In this document: positions 48,536 to 57,609 of the stretch, piece by piece
Layout of the letters: every line of letters begins with the position of its first letter
Position numbering within the stretch: position 1 is the stretch's first letter
Assembly: GCF_030263895.1 (NCBI RefSeq)
Contig: NZ_CP127161.1
Coordinates: forward strand, 3,286,001-3,350,000
Reading direction: 5' to 3'
DNA from: Proteiniborus sp. MB09-C3
GTDB lineage: Bacteria; Bacillota; Clostridia; Tissierellales; Proteiniboraceae
DNA: 64,000 nt
Made by a program: the position numbers and the translations under genes
The notes under the pieces: model-generated
Database searches by the model: none
What the model saw: only the letters and a program-made list of their open reading frames with translations
Told to the model about the DNA's origin: nothing

Positions 48536-50095
48536 CTATTTAATTTTGTTAAGGATAAGTCCTGTTAATCTTACAGCTTGTGCATTAGAAGGCATTACTA
48601 TAACTCCTGCTTCCTCTAGTCTTCTTTGTGATTCTTCTAAGCTTTGTGGGTCATTTTCAGTACCACAAATTGAACCTACTACACAAAGGTATTTGCCTTT
48701 CTTAGCCATTTTTTCTTTAGCTTCTTTTATTGCTGGAAGCATTTCTCCTGCTGGATCTTCATGTGATCCATATCCTAGTACGAAGTCCATAAGCAATACA
48801 GCCATCTCTTCGTCGTCTCCTTCTTTCATAAGACGCTCTACTCTACCTATTGGATCAATCATTGGGTGAGGTTTTCCTCTTGTAAATTCATCATCACCAA
48901 AGTCAATACATGTATGTTCCTTACTAACTTTTGCGTTTTCCATCTTATATTCAGGAGTTAGTGGAATGTTAGAATAAATGTTTCCTATTTCATTGCTTAA
49001 TAGCTTCATAGCCTCATCTGCCAATGTTCCACCAGTATAAAATGCTCTTAGATATTTCTGACCTTTATCTAATTTTTTAACTTCTCCATCTACTATCTTT
49101 TCTATCTCTTCATTTGATAGATCAAATCCTGCAAAATCTTTTGCTTCTTCTCCTCTTAACAGAGCAACTGCTTTTCTTGCAGCATCTTCAAGAGATACAC
49201 ATGCATGTGCGCCATATTTTTCTATTAGTTTTCTATCTCCGCCTATGAAATCTACAACAACTGGTTTAGGTGAATTTTCAATTGCTTTTAATACTTTTTC
49301 TGCCACTTCTTCTGCTGGTGGCTTAGAAATAAGTACTATGACTTTTGTATCAGGGTCATTTTTCAATGCTTCAATTCCTTGTAGCATCATAAGACCGCCA
49401 ATTTCTGATTTTAGATCTCTACCACCAGTTCCTATTACTTGAGATACACCTTCACCTAGTTTATCTATTATAACTGTAACTTCTTGAGTACCTGTACCTG
49501 ATGCTCCTACTACTCCTATATGTCCTTTTTTAATTACGTTTGCAAATGCTAATGGTACATTGTTTATAATAGCTGTTCCACAGTCAGGTCCCATCATCAG
49601 TAGACCTTTTTCACAAGCTAATTCTTTAAGTTCCTTCTCATCTTTTACACTTACGTTATCACTGAAAAGCAATACGTGTAAATTATTGTTTAGCGCTTTC
49701 CTTGCTTCTGCAGCTGCATATTCTCCTGCTACTGATATAACTACTATATTTGATTCTGGATCATGGTTTATAGCAGATTCTAAAGTTGGTGGCTTGTAAT
49801 CTGAGCCGCTATTGCTTTTCTTTGCACTAAGTAGTCTCTCTACTTCTGCACTAATAGTTTCTATTTCTACACTGTCATCTGCAAGAGCACTTACAAAGAA
49901 ATCGTTTGGAGTAAGTTCTCTTATATCAGCATGTGATATTCCAAGGTTCTCAGCTAATTCTTTATTTAACTCAGTTCCCATCCCAACAAGAGCTTCTTCT
50001 ACTCCGCTTATTTTTTTTATTTCTTTTGAAATAATCATTAATGTAACTGAGTCATAATATGTGTTTTTTCTTATTTCATATTTTACACTACTCAT
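48536..50095 (-). CDS. fdrA: FdrA-family acyl-CoA-synthetase-like protein (AllF)
   Basis: 519 aa. Related to succinyl-CoA ligase alpha/beta chains: an N-terminal small domain, a Rossmann CoA-binding domain (HIGVVGASGTGTQEVTVIID near residue 192, TGGRDLKSEIGG near 222) and a C-terminal ligase-like domain (FYTGGTLADEAM near 350). E. coli FdrA is AllF of the oxamate carbamoyltransferase. AGGAGGTATATTC precedes ATG 50095. Core of the AllH-FdrA-AllG operon. Confidence 0.88.
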   Translation of the reverse strand: MSSVKYEIRKNTYYDSVTLMIISKEIKKISGVEEALVGMGTELNKELAENLGISHADIRELTPNDFFVSALADDSVEIETISAEVERLLSAKKSNSGSDYKPPTLESAINHDPESNIVVISVAGEYAAAEARKALNNNLHVLLFSDNVSVKDEKELKELACEKGLLMMGPDCGTAIINNVPLAFANVIKKGHIGVVGASGTGTQEVTVIIDKLGEGVSQVIGTGGRDLKSEIGGLMMLQGIEALKNDPDTKVIVLISKPPAEEVAEKVLKAIENSPKPVVVDFIGGDRKLIEKYGAHACVSLEDAARKAVALLRGEEAKDFAGFDLSNEEIEKIVDGEVKKLDKGQKYLRAFYTGGTLADEAMKLLSNEIGNIYSNIPLTPEYKMENAKVSKEHTCIDFGDDEFTRGKPHPMIDPIGRVERLMKEGDDEEMAVLLMDFVLGYGSHEDPAGEMLPAIKEAKEKMAKKGKYLCVVGSICGTENDPQSLEESQRRLEEAGVIVMPSNAQAVRLTGLILNKIK

Positions 50096-50113
50096 GAATA
50101 TACCTCCTAAGTA

Positions 50114-51055
50114 TTAATTAAGCACTATACAGCTTCCTATATATATGCCTGAAATCATATCTGTTCCTGAAGTTTCTCCAAAATCAGCAACCTTTTTTAA
50201 GCATTCATAGAAAATATCAATAGAGCTATCTGTCAGTAAAGATACCATAAGATTTCTAACATGTTCATTTACTTCTCCTACTGAAGAGTACATCAGCATC
50301 TTTTCGCTGACTAAAGTTGTCTTGTTTTCTATGTCCTTAATGATAGCCTTGTTAACCTCATAAGCCTTTTTATCGTCATAGTTTAGATAGGATGATAAGT
50401 AAATTTTTGAAACCATGATACCTGATAAAAAATCATCCATAGAAGGTGTAAGGCCTATTCCATAGCCTACTATCCTACTAGCTCTTAGAGAAATTTCATC
50501 AATATTTTCTTTTATATAGCTATCAATAAAAGCTAAAAATCTTTCCTTAATAAATTCTTCCTTTTTACTGACAGCAATACTATCATCCAATAAAAGCTCT
50601 GCACCCTTTAAATTACCTTCAAGAGTTTTTAAAAGCGGAACAATTCCATTCTTTTTTCCTTCTTCTAGTATGAATATACCCATTTTATTAAGCTTTCTAA
50701 AAACGTTTTCCATAGAATCCCTTGTTAAATTTTTGTCTGTAAATAAAAGGGGACTCTTTTCCCATAAGGCAGCCTTATCATAATAAATCACAGTATTGTT
50801 TTCTTTAATCAAAACAAAGTCATCATAAAATTCAAGCTTCTGTCCTTGCTCAAGACCTAAATCTAAAAATGAAATCTTTTCTGCAATTTTTATAGAATTT
50901 GGTGCCATAGGTTTATTTGGGCCTAGAAATGAAATGAGCTGATTATCTTGGTCTAATACATTAAAACTACTATCAAATACTGAATGAATCTGTCCTTTCA
51001 GGCTATTTCCTTGTATAACCTTGTATAGCTTCTTACAGATACTGGATGCATTCAT
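50114..51055 (-). CDS. allH: DUF2877 protein, AllH (YlbF)-like subunit
   Basis: 313 aa. The DUF2877 hallmark GYGIGLTPSMDDFLSGIM is at about residue 200. First gene of the catabolic operon, 19 bp before fdrA. The start at ATG 51055 has GAAGGATTG. It partners AllF and AllG in E. coli. The upstream 159 bp contain the pucR terminator and an AT-rich promoter region. Confidence 0.85.
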   Translation of the reverse strand: MNASSICKKLYKVIQGNSLKGQIHSVFDSSFNVLDQDNQLISFLGPNKPMAPNSIKIAEKISFLDLGLEQGQKLEFYDDFVLIKENNTVIYYDKAALWEKSPLLFTDKNLTRDSMENVFRKLNKMGIFILEEGKKNGIVPLLKTLEGNLKGAELLLDDSIAVSKKEEFIKERFLAFIDSYIKENIDEISLRASRIVGYGIGLTPSMDDFLSGIMVSKIYLSSYLNYDDKKAYEVNKAIIKDIENKTTLVSEKMLMYSSVGEVNEHVRNLMVSLLTDSSIDIFYECLKKVADFGETSGTDMISGIYIGSCIVLN

Positions 51056-51185
51056 TATATCAATCCTTCAAAAGTTAACTAATTTGTTCTTTAATAATAT
51101 AATATCCTATTTATGCAGCTATTTCTTTATATAGTCTACCTAAATATTAACCCTTTGCTTTGTAAGTAGTTCATAAAATGAAAAA

Positions 51186-51214
51186 AACTTCCCCAAATTA
51201 ACGGGAAGTCTTTA
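51186..51214 (-). terminator. Terminator of the lacI-preA-pucR transcript
   Basis: ACTTCCC (51186-51192) and GGGAAGT (51202-51208); on the minus strand TTTTTTTC follows. Confidence 0.85.
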
Positions 51215-52918
51215 TTATTTACGGTTTGGTCTTTCGTTTTCTTGCATTTCTAAAATCTTTAAAGATATTTGGAAGTTAAGTCTATCATTATAGTTTTCAA
51301 AGTCTATACCTGTTATTTCTTTTATTCTTTGAATCCTATATATTACAGTATTATAATGGGTGTACATCTCCTCAGATATCTTTTTTAAATTTCCTGCACA
51401 CTCGAAATATTTTTTTAGAGTTTCTATTAGTTCAGTTCCTTTTTCATTGTCATATCTTACTAAAGGCTCTAGTATTTCTTTATAAAACTGTTGCAGCTCT
51501 GGCTGTAATTCTTCATACGAAAGAATTCTAAATATACCTAAATCATCGTAATGAGTTACTTTTTTCTCATAAGATCTTTTCTGACATTCTACAGCTCTAT
51601 TAGCTTCTCTATAGCCCTTCCATAAATCATGAGTATTTTTGTAGTTCCTTCCTACTCCAATAGAAACTTTATCGTTAATATACTCATATTCTGCATAGCT
51701 TAATATCTCATTGCAGAAGGAATTAATATCTTGTTTGATTTTTGCCTCTTTAGTTTCTATTTCAGTCCCGAAAAGAATTATTATACTATTGCTTTTATTG
51801 CCATATATAATTCTTTCCTTCCTATTTCTTGTTATCCTGTTTATAATACTTAATAATCTGACATTTATCTGCTGCAGAAAACCATTGGTATCAGGATTAT
51901 ATTGGCTATATTTATCACTGTCGCTTAAAGAAATAACTATTACAGAGTATCCCAAATTACTGTCAAAGTCAAAATATGAAGCTCTTTCTAGCGCTTTTTG
52001 ATGTCGATTCTCTTCACTTGAAAATAGATCTTCAAAGAACTCAACCTTATGCTTGCTTTCAATCTCAAAAATAGATTGCTTTTTATAAAGATCTAGTGCA
52101 ATAATTGGTGTAGAAGCCTCTATTACTGTTAATTCCACAGGAGTAATTTGTTTTTTATCCTCCCATATATATATACATCCATACTCTCTATCCTTTGTAA
52201 AAATAGGAATAGTCAATCTATCTACCTTTTCTCCGCCTAATATGTCAGAATGCTTTGTATGAAGAAATTTCTCACCAAATCCATAATTGAATTTTTCCTT
52301 TTTCAAGCTGTCGGCTTCGACAATCGTTTCGATATGTTTTTTCTTATCTTCATCACAAAAAATTACACTCGTTTCAAAAAGATATTCTTTTATAGCCATT
52401 GAATTTTCGTCAATGCTTTCATATAGTGCTTTAGCTATTTCTTTTAGGCTACCACCGCTTAGCATTAAGTTTATTAGCTTATTATGGGTATTGTCTATTC
52501 TGTAAAGTATATTAGTTTGATTATTCACAATCTCTGTTAAGGCATCAGCTATAATGGAAGAATAGGAAACCTCAAAAGGTATCTCTATTAAAGAAAATCC
52601 AAGCTCATTTGCTACTTTTAGGGTGTTGTCAGGGATTTCATTTATATATCTTTTGGTCTTGATACCCATACCTGCCAGTCCTTTTTTGTTTAGCTCTGAT
52701 ATAAGCTCATCAAGCCTTGTCAAATTATCTTTTATTGAATAGGCTGTCGTAAGCAGAAATTCACCATCTTCAACCCAATTTACTATATCTGGTACTTCCA
52801 TTACATTTAATTTTGTTATCCTTCTATCTAGTCCGCCTTCTCCCGCCAAAATCTTTGCATCTTTCATTATCTCAAGCTCTAGCAATTCTTTTACTGTAAT
52901 TCCAGAATATTTGTACAT
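51215..52918 (-). CDS. pucR: PucR-family transcriptional regulator
   Basis: 567 aa from ATG 52918 (MYKYSGITVKELLELE). The longer frame to 52966 overlaps the upstream gene and has no site. N-terminal PucR domain (ILAGEGGLDRRITKLNVMEVP, quoted in part, about residues 20-45), a central GGDEF-like or CdaR-like region, and a C-terminal HTH_30 (YTHYNTVIYRIQRIKEITGID near 525). PucR controls purine and ureide catabolism in Bacillus. Located between the nucleobase oxidation and ureide operons, it probably activates the divergent or downstream catabolic genes in response to a pathway metabolite. Confidence 0.88.
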   Translation of the reverse strand: MYKYSGITVKELLELEIMKDAKILAGEGGLDRRITKLNVMEVPDIVNWVEDGEFLLTTAYSIKDNLTRLDELISELNKKGLAGMGIKTKRYINEIPDNTLKVANELGFSLIEIPFEVSYSSIIADALTEIVNNQTNILYRIDNTHNKLINLMLSGGSLKEIAKALYESIDENSMAIKEYLFETSVIFCDEDKKKHIETIVEADSLKKEKFNYGFGEKFLHTKHSDILGGEKVDRLTIPIFTKDREYGCIYIWEDKKQITPVELTVIEASTPIIALDLYKKQSIFEIESKHKVEFFEDLFSSEENRHQKALERASYFDFDSNLGYSVIVISLSDSDKYSQYNPDTNGFLQQINVRLLSIINRITRNRKERIIYGNKSNSIIILFGTEIETKEAKIKQDINSFCNEILSYAEYEYINDKVSIGVGRNYKNTHDLWKGYREANRAVECQKRSYEKKVTHYDDLGIFRILSYEELQPELQQFYKEILEPLVRYDNEKGTELIETLKKYFECAGNLKKISEEMYTHYNTVIYRIQRIKEITGIDFENYNDRLNFQISLKILEMQENERPNRK

Positions 52919-52959
52919 TTTAACACCCCGCTTTACTATATAATACCCAAAAAGCTTAG

Positions 52960-54072
52960 CTACCAATCTAAATATAAAAGCCTTTTTTCACATAGACTAA
53001 CACATAAGCCACAGCCTGTACATTTTGAGTCGTCTATAACTATTATATCATTTTTTAATGAAATGGCGCCGTATATACATGATTTTACACATTTACTACA
53101 ATTATCTACTGTGCATACTCCCTTGACCTTTGCGATATATGGCTCTATAGGTATCTCCTCAAAGGATTTCAAGGATGCCAATGCTTGTCCTCTGATATCT
53201 TCTAAAGAAGAATAGCCCTTACACTGAAGCCAATTTTCTAAATCTGCTAGTATTTCTCCAATTCTACCATATCCGTTCATAATTAAGGATGTACAAAGCT
53301 GTACAGTACTTGCTCCTAGCATTATAAATTCAATAACATTTCTATAGTTCTCTATTCCACCAATACCAGAAACAGGTATCTTTACGGCCTGAGATATACT
53401 GGCAATTGCGGCCAAGGCTATAGGTCTTATGCCTTCTCCTGAATATCCTCCATAGGTAGGCAACATTACCTTAGCTCTATCTATGTCGACTCCAATAATA
53501 GATCTTATAGTGTCTATGGCACTAATAGCCGAGGCACCAGCTTCTTCTACAATATGAGCTAAAGCTGTCAAATTGCTTACATTAGGAGAAAACTTCACCA
53601 TAACTGGGATACTAACTGAATCCACTGCCATTTTAGTCAGATTATATAGTCTTTCCATATCACTTATAAGGAGTTCTACCCCTTCTCCATGAGGAATAGA
53701 TATACCTAGTTCAATAGCATCTACTCCAAAACGTTCTACCTTTTTTGCTATATATGCCATTTCTGAAGGCGTATGAGCCAATATGTTTGCTATAATTGCT
53801 GCATCTTTTTCTTTTACATAGTATATTTCCCTTTCCCACTCTTCTAGAGTTAAGTTGCTATATAGCTCGATATTCTGCATTCCAAAGGAATTAGCCGCTA
53901 TTCTTGGTCTGACGTTTTGCCTTACTTCATTAGTTATTGTTTGAGTCACAACTGCACCAGCTCCTGCTTCAATAGCCTTTCTTATCATACTGCCACTACC
54001 AGACAAAGGACTTGCTGCCACTATTATAGGATTTTTTAATTTAATCCCCATAAAATCTACTGATAGACTCAT
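52960..54072 (-). CDS. PreA/DHOD-like flavoprotein with C-terminal ferredoxin domain
   Basis: 370 aa. FMN TIM barrel (MGIKLKNPIIVAASPLSGSG at start, IPVSGIGGIENYRNVIEF near 245, GASTVQLCTSLIMNGYG near 265) of the dihydroorotate/dihydropyrimidine dehydrogenase type. It is followed by two 4Fe-4S motifs, CTVDNCSKCVKSC (an irregular variant, about 325) and CTGCGLCVSLC (about 353). Closest to PreA, the pyrimidine-reducing subunit of PreTA; the usual NADH partner PreT is absent here. Eleven bp after lacI. Reduces or oxidises a pyrimidine-like ring, inferred. Confidence 0.8.
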   Translation of the reverse strand: MSLSVDFMGIKLKNPIIVAASPLSGSGSMIRKAIEAGAGAVVTQTITNEVRQNVRPRIAANSFGMQNIELYSNLTLEEWEREIYYVKEKDAAIIANILAHTPSEMAYIAKKVERFGVDAIELGISIPHGEGVELLISDMERLYNLTKMAVDSVSIPVMVKFSPNVSNLTALAHIVEEAGASAISAIDTIRSIIGVDIDRAKVMLPTYGGYSGEGIRPIALAAIASISQAVKIPVSGIGGIENYRNVIEFIMLGASTVQLCTSLIMNGYGRIGEILADLENWLQCKGYSSLEDIRGQALASLKSFEEIPIEPYIAKVKGVCTVDNCSKCVKSCIYGAISLKNDIIVIDDSKCTGCGLCVSLCEKRLLYLDW

Positions 54073-54083
54073 AATATCACCCT

Positions 54084-55112
54084 TTAACTAAATATTTCTT
54101 CAATTCTATTGTCATATCCACAAGATTTTCTGACTTTAAGCATAGGCTGAATAAATATTTTCTGTTTAAAGCAATCCTCTTCTTCATTTGTAATATTGTC
54201 TAGTAAAAGTCTTGCTGCTGTCAATCCCATTCTATATACTGGATGTGTTACTGTAGTCAACTTCGGCTCTATAAGCGACGCTACATCTATGTCATCAAAT
54301 CCAACCACTGCAATATCATCTGGTACAGCATAGCCAGATACTTTTATTGCTTCAATGACACCTAAAGCCATTAAATCATTGGCGACAAAAATAGCATCTG
54401 GCTTTCCTTTTTTCTTAAGTATTTTCTTTAGCGCAAGGTGACCCCCACCAATTTGATTATCTCCTTCAATTACATATTCCTCATCATACTTATATCCAGC
54501 TTCTAATAAAGCTTTTTTATAGCCCTCTAGCTTTTCGACACTAGGCTTTCTATTCATAGGGCCAGATATATGAGCTATTGTTTTACAACCTGTTTTTATT
54601 AAGTGATTTGTAGCCATATATGCGCCTAGAAGGTAATCAGTATACACTACATTTATATCGGCATCTTCTATATAGTCCCCTAATAGAACTAGAGGAACTT
54701 TTTGCCTTATTATTGTATCAAAATCAGCCCTTTCTAAAATACTGGAGCAAATTATTAATCCGTCTACTTTTTTGCTTAAAAGCATTTCAATAGAGTCCTT
54801 TTCTCTTTTAGCATCGTTTTCTGTGTTGCTAAGAAGTATATTATAGCCTTTTTTATAGAATACATCCTCTACTCCCTTTGCAATACTAGGGTAAAGGGGA
54901 TTAAGTATGTTAGGTATTATAAGTCCAATAGTGCTTGTTCTATTTGTACTTAAGCTTCTAGCAATGCTATTGGGAACATAGTTTACTTCCTCTATAACCT
55001 TAAGTATCCTGTTTCTAGTTTCTTCTGAAACAGTTTCAGGATGATTTAGAACTCGAGAAACAGTGGCTACAGAAACTCCAGCTAATTCCGATATTTTTCT
55101 TATATTTGCCAT
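54084..55112 (-). CDS. LacI-family transcriptional regulator
   Basis: 342 aa. N-terminal LacI helix-turn-helix (ISELAGVSVATVSRVLNHPE, residues 6-25) and hinge (VPNSIARSLSTNRT). A periplasmic-binding-like sensor domain follows, with IGLIIPNILNPLYPSIAKGV and VVGFDDIDVASLIEPKLTTV. First gene of a lacI-preA-pucR transcript. Palindromes with a CG centre at 56998 and 57392, and a weaker one at 57479, near the chemoreceptor and permease genes, are its likely operators; the ligand may be a nucleobase or nucleoside. Confidence 0.9.
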   Translation of the reverse strand: MANIRKISELAGVSVATVSRVLNHPETVSEETRNRILKVIEEVNYVPNSIARSLSTNRTSTIGLIIPNILNPLYPSIAKGVEDVFYKKGYNILLSNTENDAKREKDSIEMLLSKKVDGLIICSSILERADFDTIIRQKVPLVLLGDYIEDADINVVYTDYLLGAYMATNHLIKTGCKTIAHISGPMNRKPSVEKLEGYKKALLEAGYKYDEEYVIEGDNQIGGGHLALKKILKKKGKPDAIFVANDLMALGVIEAIKVSGYAVPDDIAVVGFDDIDVASLIEPKLTTVTHPVYRMGLTAARLLLDNITNEEEDCFKQKIFIQPMLKVRKSCGYDNRIEEIFS

Positions 55113-55181
55113 AATACCACTCCAAAATCAGGTTCATTTTACTTAATTATATCATTCTTATCCATATAAATAAACATGTCT

Positions 55182-55338
55182 CTGATAAAAGCGTTCAGAA
55201 AATCGGGTTAGGTCATTTTCCGCAGTCTCGCAACTCAAATTTATTTGTTCGCTGTCGCTCTCATAAATTTGGTGCTCGTTGCGTTTGACCTACCAGCGAT
55301 TTTCTGATAAAAGCGTTCAGAAAATCGGGTTAGGTCAT
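55182..55338. repeat. 35-bp direct repeats with internal inverted repeat
   Basis: A 35-bp sequence starting CTGATAAAAGCGTTCAG occurs at 55182-55216 and 55304-55338, identical. Between them, GAAAATCG..TAGGTCA and TGACCTACCAGCGATTTTC form an imperfect inverted pair. GC-richer than its surroundings. It looks like a REP/MITE-type element between the lacI start and the chemoreceptor end. Confidence 0.7.
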
Positions 55339-55343
55339 AAAAA

Positions 55344-55372
55344 GGACGGATATATTTATCCGTCCAGAAAAA
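55344..55372 (-). terminator. Terminator of the chemoreceptor gene
   Basis: GGACGGATA (55344-55352) and TATCCGTCC (55357-55365), with TTTTTATG after it on the minus strand. Confidence 0.85.
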
Positions 55373-55374
55373 AT

Positions 55375-56952
55375 TTATATAGCTAATAGAGACTCTAAAG
55401 AAAGTGATACAGTAATAACTCCCCCTTTAAGAGGTACATGAAGAAACTTATACATCTGATTGTCTTCTACTCTCTTTCTAATAGGAGTAGCTAAATATGC
55501 TGTCTTACCTTCTGCTGCTTTTTTAGATACAGGATCAATTTCAAATGAATCCAAATTAATTGCCTGTTTTTCACTAGAGTTTACTATGATACCTCTATTG
55601 TTTACTATGTAAATATCATCTAATTTAAAGCTTTCTGCCAGTCTTTTTAGTTCAGTGCTGTCCAAATTTTTATTATCAATTAAACTTATCAATTCCACAG
55701 CCTTATGATACATATATCCTTCCATAGCTACTGAAGCAGAGCTTTGCTGTAGATAGTTAGCCTCCTCTTCTAATGCTTCTGTATTGGTGACAATATCTTT
55801 AAATGAGGCATTTATTTCTTGAATCATTGCGCTAAGCTCTTGACTTCCAGCGGCATTGGCCTCTGATACTGTTTGAATGCCATTAGTAAAATTAATAATT
55901 TCTTGTCCTCTTTCTTTAATTTTACTTACGAAGCTGCTGATTTCTCTTATACTTTCCTTAGTTATAAAAGCGCTTTCTTCAATTGTTTTAAAGGAGCTAT
56001 TGGTCTTTTCTACTATCTCCTTACTTTTTTCTACTTCTTTAGCATTGTCCCTTAGAATTACGGTTAATTCTTTTAGCTTTGCTCCTGTATCATTAAGTAT
56101 AACTTCAATATCCTTAGAAGCCTTTCTTGACTCCTCAGCCAAGCTGCCTATTTCTCTGGCAACTACAGCAAATCCTTTCCCATGTTCTCCAGCTCTAGCT
56201 GCTTCTATAGAAGAATTTAAAGCTAATAGGTTAGTATTGTCAGAGATTTCTGAAATAGTTTTTACGAATCCAGATATCCTAGATGTTTGGCTGTTCAAAT
56301 CTGTTATAAGACCTAGAAGGTTTTCAGTTAACTGATATACCTTATCTATAGTGTCTTTAGTCTCAACCATTAATCCTTTACCTTCATTTGCATTGGTAAA
56401 AGAGCTTTCAGCATTTTCAACACTGTCTAGAGATTTATTTGCTATATTTTCTAAATCATTATAAATAATATCCAAGGATTCAATTATTTTTCCTAAAGAT
56501 TGAATCTGATCTGAAGCTCCCTCTGCCAAATTCTCTGTGGAGGAAGTTATTTGGTCTGTAGCTATTTCCATTTCTTTAATAGTACCATTTAAAAATGTCA
56601 TTGATTGAGCAACCTTAACGCTAGTCTTTAATGTGTTTTTATAGGATTCCTTAGATGTACTGAAAAGCTTTGATAAAGAATTTACAATTCTATGCAGTCT
56701 TACTGGAATATCAGCTTCAGAAATCGGCTCATCATATCTATCCTTTTCTATGATGTCACAGCGTTTTTCTAATGATTGCAATTTCTTTTCCCACAGTAAA
56801 CTAGTGATTAAATAGCCTAATAAAACTGATGCCATAGTACCTAATATTCTATTAAGAATTAGCGGCATACCTCTATCAAAAATAATATAAACAGTAAACA
56901 AGGTAATGATTAATGCAAAAGCGACCATAATATTGTATTTTCTTCTTGTCAT
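55375..56952 (-). CDS. Methyl-accepting chemotaxis protein
   Basis: 525 aa from ATG 56952 ([14 protein letters not shown]), with AAGGGGTTG upstream. Two adjacent membrane helices (about 8-25 and 30-52) with almost no outside loop, so ligand sensing is probably not by a large extracellular domain. The long coiled-coil signalling domain contains the conserved tip [20 protein letters not shown] and [13 protein letters not shown]. Unusually, about 130 residues follow the hairpin, with a small PAS/cache-like part ([16 protein letters not shown]) that may be the sensor. An operator-like palindrome lies 46 bp upstream of the start, linking it to the nucleobase regulon. Confidence 0.88.
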   Translation of the reverse strand: MTRRKYNIMVAFALIITLFTVYIIFDRGMPLILNRILGTMASVLLGYLITSLLWEKKLQSLEKRCDIIEKDRYDEPISEADIPVRLHRIVNSLSKLFSTSKESYKNTLKTSVKVAQSMTFLNGTIKEMEIATDQITSSTENLAEGASDQIQSLGKIIESLDIIYNDLENIANKSLDSVENAESSFTNANEGKGLMVETKDTIDKVYQLTENLLGLITDLNSQTSRISGFVKTISEISDNTNLLALNSSIEAARAGEHGKGFAVVAREIGSLAEESRKASKDIEVILNDTGAKLKELTVILRDNAKEVEKSKEIVEKTNSSFKTIEESAFITKESIREISSFVSKIKERGQEIINFTNGIQTVSEANAAGSQELSAMIQEINASFKDIVTNTEALEEEANYLQQSSASVAMEGYMYHKAVELISLIDNKNLDSTELKRLAESFKLDDIYIVNNRGIIVNSSEKQAINLDSFEIDPVSKKAAEGKTAYLATPIRKRVEDNQMYKFLHVPLKGGVITVSLSLESLLAI

Positions 56953-56997
56953 ATGAACAACCCCTTCTGCTATGATTAGAAATGTATTCAAATTTTT

Positions 56998-57015
56998 AAT
57001 GTAAACGCTTACATT
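56998..57015. promoter_or_regulatory. LacI-type operator 1
   Basis: AATGTAAACGCTTACATT, dyad with central CG, 46 bp upstream of the chemoreceptor start. Confidence 0.65.
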
Positions 57016-57389
57016 AAAGTAGATTCTCCTTTATTTTTTGTTTTCCTTCTGTTTTATTTAATAGTTTATTTTTTTGTTAACTTACACCAATGCTTTTTAG
57101 CTATTTTAGTCACTTTCTCCTTTTTAATCTTTTTTCTTTGTATACTTTCCACTACATGTCAATTAAATGCCCTATATTTATTAACGCCTCTATAGCCTGT
57201 ATATCTATTTGAATTTCTATTATCTATTATATATATAAAAGAATTGTATCAAAGTCTACATGAGCTTCAGCTTAATTAAATGCTTTAATTAATGCAATTA
57301 TCCTACTCTTATACGTAAATTTATATTTTAAAATTTTTTTTAAAATAAAGAAGGATTTTCATTTTTTATGTCTAATTATACATTAAGCA
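57016..57389. other. Long AT-rich divergent intergenic region
   Basis: Between the chemoreceptor (minus) and cytosine permease (plus). No ORF with a ribosome site and no further palindromes of note. The permease ribosome site is GAAGGAGGATTATC at 57596-57609. Confidence 0.4.
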
Positions 57390-57391
57390 AA

Positions 57392-57405
57392 TGTAAACGT
57401 TTACA
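57392..57405. promoter_or_regulatory. LacI-type operator 2
   Basis: TGTAAACGTTTACA, a perfect 14-bp palindrome with central CG, 205 bp upstream of the permease start. Same half site as operator 1. Confidence 0.7.
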
Positions 57406-57478
57406 ATTTTGTATTTCTTGGTAGGCCTTGAAATGCAGATAGATAAAGCAAAATTAGTTATATTTTTTTAAACAAAAA

Positions 57479-57492
57479 TGTAACTGGTTACA
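57479..57492. promoter_or_regulatory. LacI-type operator 3 (weaker)
   Basis: TGTAACTGGTTACA, with arms TGTAAC/GTTACA as in the other two sites but centre TG in place of CG. About 117 bp upstream of the permease start, near where its promoter should be. Confidence 0.5.
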
Positions 57493-57609
57493 TTAAAATT
57501 GAATAGCTATATAATTCAACTTTAATGTTTTTTTATAATAATACTATGGTATTTATGTGGGACTAATCATTCCGCAATTTACTAAATTAAAAAATGAAGG
57601 AGGATTATC

